Positions 33,236 to 38,119 of a DNA stretch of 38,119 nt are shown here, piece after piece. Within the stretch, counting starts at the first letter, position 1. Every line of letters begins with the position of its first letter. The translations under genes were made by a program, and so were the position numbers. The notes below the pieces were generated by a model that was given only the letters and a program-made list of their open reading frames with translations, made no database searches and was not told the origin of the DNA. Source of the DNA: an uncultured Eubacteriales bacterium (GTDB lineage Bacteria; Bacillota; Clostridia; Peptostreptococcales; Anaerovoracaceae); contig CACWSO010000021.1 in NCBI GenBank assembly GCA_902763505.1, forward strand, positions 1 to 38,119, given 5' to 3'.

Positions 33236-35728
33236 TCACTTTAGAACCGCGCGATATATTTTTGACTTGTGCTTGAAAGATTCTACGCCCCCTTCAAGAT
33301 AATTTACAATGTCTCTTTTTATTTTTTCCTCGCTTGGGTAGCCTGTTCTTTCTACCCATCCGTGTTTTCCATCTGAATTCATTACACATACTTGATCAGT
33401 CATTGCGTTAGTAACAATTGTTGCATTATGTGTGGCGATAATCACCTGTCTCTCTTGTTTGACTTTCCGCAGTTGCTTCACCAGATTATGATATATGTAT
33501 TGGTTGTCCAAATTGTCTTCTGGCTGATCAATAATAAGCGGACGCTTGTCTCCTATATATGTCCCATAGCCGAGGATGAAATCCAACATTGCGACAACCT
33601 TTTGTCCAAGCGACAGATTTCTTATGTTTCGATAATCTTCTCCCTTATTTGAAGTTGTACTGCTATTAATGTTGAACAATAATCTGAACTCTTCTATTTG
33701 CCCAACAATAATCTTGAGGTACTGTATGATTGACTCAATAGTATCACTTTTCATCAGATCATCAAAAATCGCCGACTTTATTTCCTGTTCATCATCATTT
33801 AATCTGCGCTCTGGATCCTTCAAATCACAAAACTCCTTGACTGAATAAACGTTTCTTTTTGCTTCCGGATCAAGGACTACTCTTAGAAAACCAAAAATGC
33901 CTTTTTCCTTTCGATAGATATATGCGAGATACTCTATCACACCTTCTTGCGATATCGCATAACTCTTAAAAGGCTTATAATATGAAAAGTTTGTTCCAAA
34001 CAACCATTGAGAAAAATCGGGTGAATCGGTTGGTTCCTTTGTTTGAACATACTCTATCTTCATAATGTTTTTTTGAGCATCGTTAAACGGATCAATTACT
34101 TCATGTACCTCCTGACTGCGCTTTTGGAGTATCAGCTCAATATTTTGAATGGCTTTGATTAATCCTGTCTTCTTCCTGGCCCTTATGCTTTTATCTGCAG
34201 ATGATAGATTTACGTCTTGGAACATGAGTTTTCGAATAAAGTCGTTTATTTCTTCGCCGCTTGCTGTCTGTACCAATCTATTAACGGAATAGTGGGCATC
34301 ATACATTTTATCCAAATGAAGTTTTTTTCCTGACACTTTAGTAAGTGTAATATCCGAATTGTTACTATTGATTTCATATATTGTTAGATACTTTTTGAGA
34401 GAATGTTTTTTTACTCTTTCAGTATCGAAATGATAATTATACCCATATATGCCTGCTTCATTTTCTCCAAAATAGCGCAGCACATTCTCACCAGGTTCAG
34501 CATACGGTAAGTTCATGTTTATCAAATATTCCTTGTTTCCCATTATATATAAAATCCAAACATTGCCGTTTCTGCAAATGAAATTAAGCACATATTCATC
34601 ATTAGCGCCCTGACCAAGCGCATAGTCCATGATTTGAAGCACTGTACTTTTTCCAGTTCCTCTACCACCGATAAAACAGTTTAAGGCATCTGAAAATCGT
34701 ACAACAAATGGGCCTTTCGCTTGCTTTCCTGACATAAAACCTCTATCATCTTCTTCAATGTAAATGCCATAAATAAATTGTTTTGCGCCATGTTCCTCGG
34801 TAAGTGAAACTGACACATAATAATCCTCCAATGCTTCTTTCACCGCTTTATAATTTCTTCTTTTCCCGGTTTTCAGCCAAAAGTGATTTGACGGCATTTC
34901 GTCTATTGAATGGGCATCATTGTCGATAATGAATTCAAGATGCGCTACACCATGGTTGTTTAGAACCCTTTTCATGCTGTCTGCTTGTGCTGCCTCATGG
35001 ATTCCCAAAAGGTCAAAACATCCAGCTTCAATCAGTTTTTGTTTATACCCTGCCCCCAGTGACTGCTTTTGACCAAATGGACTTTTTGAGTTTATATGCG
35101 CAATGTATGCAAATCCTTCAATTTCCTGAAAAAACTGAATCACATCGAAACTTGTTTTAAACGTTCCGTATTCTTCAGATATGATGTTTTCTTCCATCCA
35201 TTCTTTTACCTTATTATGTTCTTTGGACTCAAATATCCCTACTACGTGAAACCTGTCAGCACAGGATATCTCAACACCACAAATAACTTCCGGAAATACT
35301 ATTTCTTTTCTCCCTTTATGGAATGCTTTATAATAACCCACAACCGCATTCTTCACCTTTTCTATGCCGCTGAGAGTATTATGATCACTGACGAGAACCA
35401 CCTCATATTTGTTCTGAAACAGGGTTCCTGCAATCAACAGGTATGAAAGCCACTCCTTCTTGTCAAGAAATTGCTCTTCTAATTCCCCCTCAAAAGAGAA
35501 ATCATATAAATTAAAACTTTCAGGCACAACATGACGGCTATAACAGAGTTCTATAACATCCTCTACAGAACAATTGCCATAATCTTCTGCTTTCCACTCT
35601 GAACATAGACGATAATCATATGATGCTGGTGTATGAAGATGAAAAATAGTTTTTCTATATACCCCACTTCTAAGCTCACAGTCTTTAATTCTTTTATATA
35701 CTTTCTTTGCGTGTTCTATGCTATCCAT
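33236..35728 (-). CDS. PHP-domain plus SMC-like AAA ATPase (TrlF-like)
   Basis: This 830-residue protein has an N-terminal PHP phosphoesterase-type domain with its metal motifs: HLH (30-32), SDHN (114-117), GVE (E153), AHIN (H211) and NDAH (270-273). An ABC/SMC-class ATPase follows, with Walker [10 protein letters not shown] (354-362), a long helical insert (about 480-640), the signature LSLGQ (705-709), Walker [10 protein letters not shown] (730-738) and a switch histidine at 767 (ATHNA). The order matches the TrlF-type PHP-ATPases, which are often found in accessory regions. A nuclease or phosphoesterase gated by ATP and DNA or RNA is likely. The gene starts 8 bases after the AlbA_2 gene and lacks a strong ribosome site, so it is probably translationally coupled. 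It is A+T-rich compared with most of the window. Confidence 0.85.
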   Translation of the reverse strand: MDSIEHAKKVYKRIKDCELRSGVYRKTIFHLHTPASYDYRLCSEWKAEDYGNCSVEDVIELCYSRHVVPESFNLYDFSFEGELEEQFLDKKEWLSYLLIAGTLFQNKYEVVLVSDHNTLSGIEKVKNAVVGYYKAFHKGRKEIVFPEVICGVEISCADRFHVVGIFESKEHNKVKEWMEENIISEEYGTFKTSFDVIQFFQEIEGFAYIAHINSKSPFGQKQSLGAGYKQKLIEAGCFDLLGIHEAAQADSMKRVLNNHGVAHLEFIIDNDAHSIDEMPSNHFWLKTGKRRNYKAVKEALEDYYVSVSLTEEHGAKQFIYGIYIEEDDRGFMSGKQAKGPFVVRFSDALNCFIGGRGTGKSTVLQIMDYALGQGANDEYVLNFICRNGNVWILYIMGNKEYLINMNLPYAEPGENVLRYFGENEAGIYGYNYHFDTERVKKHSLKKYLTIYEINSNNSDITLTKVSGKKLHLDKMYDAHYSVNRLVQTASGEEINDFIRKLMFQDVNLSSADKSIRARKKTGLIKAIQNIELILQKRSQEVHEVIDPFNDAQKNIMKIEYVQTKEPTDSPDFSQWLFGTNFSYYKPFKSYAISQEGVIEYLAYIYRKEKGIFGFLRVVLDPEAKRNVYSVKEFCDLKDPERRLNDDEQEIKSAIFDDLMKSDTIESIIQYLKIIVGQIEEFRLLFNINSSTTSNKGEDYRNIRNLSLGQKVVAMLDFILGYGTYIGDKRPLIIDQPEDNLDNQYIYHNLVKQLRKVKQERQVIIATHNATIVTNAMTDQVCVMNSDGKHGWVERTGYPSEEKIKRDIVNYLEGGVESFKHKSKIYRAVLK

Positions 35729-35736
35729 ACTTTTTT

Positions 35737-37176
35737 CTACTCGCTGAAATAAGTCTGCTTGTGACTTCTTGGTTTATCAGGGATACTCATCTTCAAATAA
35801 CCAGTTTCAACTAATGGTATAACATGTGCCTTAATAGCGTAAGACATAGATGCTAATCCGAGATAATCAGCTATCTCTTTTCTTGTTCTTGGTGTTTTGC
35901 AGAATTCAATTAAATCTTTTGCAGTATTGTCAATTTCCTTTTTTGCACTCTTATTACCATCATTATAGAAAATAGCAGTGAACTGACCACGTAAATCTTC
36001 GAATACAGGTGCAGGTAGTTCATATTTCCTCATTTCTCTAATAATTGTTGGTATCCCAGAGTATCGGTTTTCTGTGACGCCCAAAACTTCCATTGCTGTT
36101 GCAAGCACAGGATTCCTTGTGTCAGGTTGTACTTTTCCAAGTTGATCCACTTTTATTCGACCATATATACCTCCCGGATTATGGATTTCAATTCTATCGT
36201 CAAACATCATTACTTGTATCGGCATTCCCTCTGTATGAATGCTATAATCTCGATGTACTAAAGCATTTAAGATTGCTTCCCTTATTGCCGTAATTGGATA
36301 GTCTGTTCTGTCTTCTCTTTTCCCGGTTTCCGGATTAATAATTGTCTTAGTCCTCATATTTCTTCGTACAAAGGAAATAGTAGTATCCAGCATTTCAGGT
36401 ATTGTCCCTTCAATCCTTAGATTATCTACAAACCGTTCACCTGTTGTGCCTTCTGTTCCTATCTCTGTTCCTGGAACAACTACTGCTGTTATCCCCATTT
36501 GTGGGAAATAGGCTTGTGGATATGGACTAAACAACATGACTGCAGTCAAAGTAATTTCATTATTGCGTTTGACACTCATCAATTCATATATTGTTTCATC
36601 ATCTATCTCACTTAAATGTGGCTTCCCCGTTTTTAGTTTTGCAACATAATCGGCTAACTTGCTTTGGTTTAAGGACCGTAAAGTAGCTCTTGGAACGATT
36701 CTTATATCATCCTGATATTTTTTTCTGAAAGCCTCATAACTATAAACCTCATATTCTGTCATAGGTTCGTCGCTATCTCCAATACGAGTATAAGACCCTT
36801 TTAACCGCCCCTTTCCCCTATAATAACAAGGCCTCTCCGTTATTTCTATTCCTGGTATCTCGGCTGCAACAAAATGTTTTTCATCTTTTTCTAATACTGT
36901 CAGCAGAGGTCGCACCTTTGGTTCCATTTGCAAACATTGTGCGTTGATTTTCTTTTGTAAATCCTGCGGATCATAAACTCCCTTTTCTTCAAAATCGTTT
37001 TTTTCATCAACACCAAATACAATAATCCCCCCATCATCCTGATTGGAGAAACTAGATAGTGTATCAAAGAGTTTTTTGGGACAATCTGTAAATGCACTTT
37101 TTAATTCTAATGTTTGAGTTTCGCATTTGTTTTTTTGAATTATTTCAAGCAATTCTTTCAATTCATCAGTAGTCAT
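35737..37176 (-). CDS. AlbA_2 (Schlafen-like) / GHKL-ATPase / winged-helix protein
   Basis: This 479-residue protein has an N-terminal AlbA_2 domain (about 18-130), opening [23 protein letters not shown], with [12 protein letters not shown] and [11 protein letters not shown] central HATPase_c_4-type ATP-binding region follows ([14 protein letters not shown] with E300 and N304; [12 protein letters not shown] at 329-338), then a C-terminal winged helix (about 415-465, with [14 protein letters not shown]). AlbA_2 domains are related to the nuclease fold of Schlafen proteins and to RNA/DNA-binding parts of bacterial regulators. The usual reading is a transcription regulator, but some relatives are stand-alone or defence-linked. 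The AAGGAGG site and a promoter (37203-37231) precede it, and the PHP-ATPase gene follows after 8 bases. Confidence 0.85.
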   Translation of the reverse strand: MTTDELKELLEIIQKNKCETQTLELKSAFTDCPKKLFDTLSSFSNQDDGGIIVFGVDEKNDFEEKGVYDPQDLQKKINAQCLQMEPKVRPLLTVLEKDEKHFVAAEIPGIEITERPCYYRGKGRLKGSYTRIGDSDEPMTEYEVYSYEAFRKKYQDDIRIVPRATLRSLNQSKLADYVAKLKTGKPHLSEIDDETIYELMSVKRNNEITLTAVMLFSPYPQAYFPQMGITAVVVPGTEIGTEGTTGERFVDNLRIEGTIPEMLDTTISFVRRNMRTKTIINPETGKREDRTDYPITAIREAILNALVHRDYSIHTEGMPIQVMMFDDRIEIHNPGGIYGRIKVDQLGKVQPDTRNPVLATAMEVLGVTENRYSGIPTIIREMRKYELPAPVFEDLRGQFTAIFYNDGNKSAKKEIDNTAKDLIEFCKTPRTRKEIADYLGLASMSYAIKAHVIPLVETGYLKMSIPDKPRSHKQTYFSE

Positions 37177-37202
37177 TTAAGTTTCCTCCTTATTTGTTTA
37201 AG

Positions 37203-37231
37203 ATATTAGCACTATTTTTAACTTAATTCAA
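37203..37231 (-). promoter_or_regulatory. promoter of the AlbA_2 / PHP-ATPase unit
   Basis: On the minus strand, TTGAAT (37231-37226) and TAATAT (37208-37203) have a 17-bp spacer, about 27 bases before the start codon. The surrounding DNA is very A+T-rich. Confidence 0.5.
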
Positions 37232-37424
37232 TAAAAATTCAAATAAATTAAGCAAAAACTAAAATAGGCTTTTCGTTTTCGCAAATAAACAAAACAACTG
37301 TTTTATAAAAGGAAGCAAATACTCAAAACAATAAATTAGTCTTAACGAATTTTTGCATAATGTTCCATGTCTTTTATATACCTCTTTTGGCATCATAAAG
37401 CGAATTGCTGTAGAATGCACTTTG
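37232..37424. other. A+T-rich gap between the two-gene unit and the insertion sequence
   Basis: No gene is seen. A possible plus-strand promoter for the IS gene reads TTGGCA (37387-37392), then TAGAAT (37411-37416) with an 18-bp spacer. The left end of the IS may lie in this stretch, but no inverted partner is available in the window to fix it. Confidence 0.4.
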
Positions 37425-37451
37425 TCCGCACTTTTGCGGATCTTTTATTTT
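37425..37451 (+). terminator. hairpin with T-rich tail before the IS gene
   Basis: The stem TCCGCA (37425-37430) / TGCGGA (37435-37440) is followed by TCTTTTATTTT. It lies between the possible promoter and the IS gene, so it could limit read-through into the transposase gene. Confidence 0.6.
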
Positions 37452-37477
37452 ACACATCATTTTAAGGAGGGTTACCA

Positions 37478-37876
37478 ATGAAGCGTCAACACTACACGAA
37501 TGAGGAAAAGGAAAAAATGCTATTCCGATACGCATCTGAACAGACCGATGTACAGGATCTGCTGCAGGAAGCCGGCATCCCCAAAAGCACTTTTAATCAA
37601 TGGTTACGCGAATATGACGCACAGCACAACTGTCAGAGCGAAAATGATTACAGCCCAAGAAATTTCCGTCATCTCAAATTACGCAATCAACATTTGGAGG
37701 ATATTATCGCAGTCCTGAATGATTCCTACTGTTCTCCCCGGGCGCCGCTTCGGGAACGGTTGAACGAAGCGGAACGATTGAAAAGCTCGTACAATACTCA
37801 TCTGGTCTGCGAAGCACTCGGGCTATCACGCGGCACATTTTACAACCACATCAAGCGCATGTGTATGATAAAGTGA
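37478..37876 (+). CDS. IS3-type transposase OrfA-like protein, probably cut short
   Basis: This 132-residue protein has two HTH parts. The N-terminal one (KRQHYTNEEKEKMLFRYASE, then LLQEAGIPKSTFNQWLREYD) resembles the IS3-family OrfA DNA-binding domain, and LVCEALGLSRGTFYNHI near the end is typical of the junction with OrfB in this IS group. After that motif the match stops: the frame ends KRMCMIK and no transposase catalytic (DDE) domain follows. The AAGGAGGG ribosome site about 7 bases upstream is strong. The sequence after the stop has the look of the end of another element, so an insertion probably removed OrfB. Confidence 0.7.
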   Translation: MKRQHYTNEEKEKMLFRYASEQTDVQDLLQEAGIPKSTFNQWLREYDAQHNCQSENDYSPRNFRHLKLRNQHLEDIIAVLNDSYCSPRAPLRERLNEAERLKSSYNTHLVCEALGLSRGTFYNHIKRMCMIK

Positions 37877-38119
37877 AAATCCCCAGAATCACCGTATAAA
37901 TTCCCCAAAATCACCGGGGTAATTCCTCGGAAAAACCGTCAAAGATTGAACATACGATACCATTACGGTTATCCTCTATCCATAGATTAGAAATGGACAG
38001 AGGAGGAAAAGGAGATGCTGGGCATATCAAGCCAAATACAAGAGAAAAACAGCCACCGCCAAATAGTGATGCTCCCCACCCTGCACCTGACATTGTCATA
38101 AAACCGCCAACAAAGAAAA
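37857..38119 (+). mobile_element. possible terminal region of a second insertion element (IS21-like), running off the window
   Basis: Two direct repeats, AAATCCCCAGAATCACCG (about 37879-37896) and AAATTCCCCAAAATCACCG (about 37900-37918), follow the broken OrfA gene. Multiple short repeats of this type at an element end resemble IS21-family termini. The boundary lies near 37857-37880. A plus-strand frame opening MDRGGKGDAGH starts at about 37993 and runs off the end, but its coding nature is uncertain. The family is tentative. Confidence 0.4.

Noticed and set aside
1-38119. CRISPR arrays
   Set aside because: No regular series of direct repeats with unique spacers was seen. The few repeats found are pairs or dispersed copies, and no cas gene is present.

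Overview
The window looks like a chromosomal segment from an anaerobic low-G+C Gram-positive bacterium (Clostridia, moderate G+C over most of its length). The clues are a butyrate kinase, a flavin reductase/rubredoxin/rubrerythrin fusion, several 2[4Fe-4S] proteins, many lipobox lipoproteins with no sign of an outer membrane, strong AGGAGG ribosome binding sites, and a TlpA / 50-residue CXXC membrane protein / NapH-like ferredoxin trio of the kind seen in Clostridioides. The species cannot be fixed from the sequence alone.

Layout. (1) 218-2837, plus strand: a DUF2207 membrane protein and a small flavin reductase behind a tandemly duplicated promoter, closed by a terminator at 2847-2876 that can serve both strands. 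(2) 2875-13491, minus strand: seven closely spaced genes in one direction, namely a hybrid sensor kinase, a REC-GGDEF-EAL-membrane sensor-GGDEF protein, a second hybrid kinase with two receiver domains, a metallo-beta-lactamase-fold lipoprotein, and the TlpA / CXXC / ferredoxin trio. They could form one long operon coupling cyclic-di-GMP and phosphorelay signalling to thiol redox chemistry at the membrane. (3) 13644-20050: an omega-amidase-like nitrilase, an unknown protein, butyrate kinase, a two-cluster ferredoxin, a DJ-1/PfpI protein and a CPA1-type Na+/H+ antiporter. (4) 20056-30147, minus strand: a C69 dipeptidase / SurE / CPBP protease group, then a group made of a kinase with two solute-binding domains, a class I glutamine amidotransferase, a small membrane protein and a lipoprotein, and finally a large lipoprotein.

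(5) 30163-33235 is looser: a membrane-anchored HTH regulator with a 27-bp palindrome at its promoter, the rubrerythrin fusion, and four copies or fragments of a short intergenic element. Three of the copies end in a TGTCC(T)CCGCCA-like tail followed by a hairpin. (6) 33236-37176 is visibly A+T-richer: a two-gene unit made of an AlbA_2 (Schlafen-like) / GHKL-ATPase / winged-helix protein and a PHP-domain plus SMC-like ATPase protein related to the TrlF family. It lies beside an insertion-sequence fragment (37478-37876) that seems to be interrupted by the end of another element. This unit is the best candidate in the window for a poorly described system, possibly anti-phage defence; that role is inferred from domains and context only.

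No rRNA, complete tRNA, CRISPR array or riboswitch of a known class was recognised.
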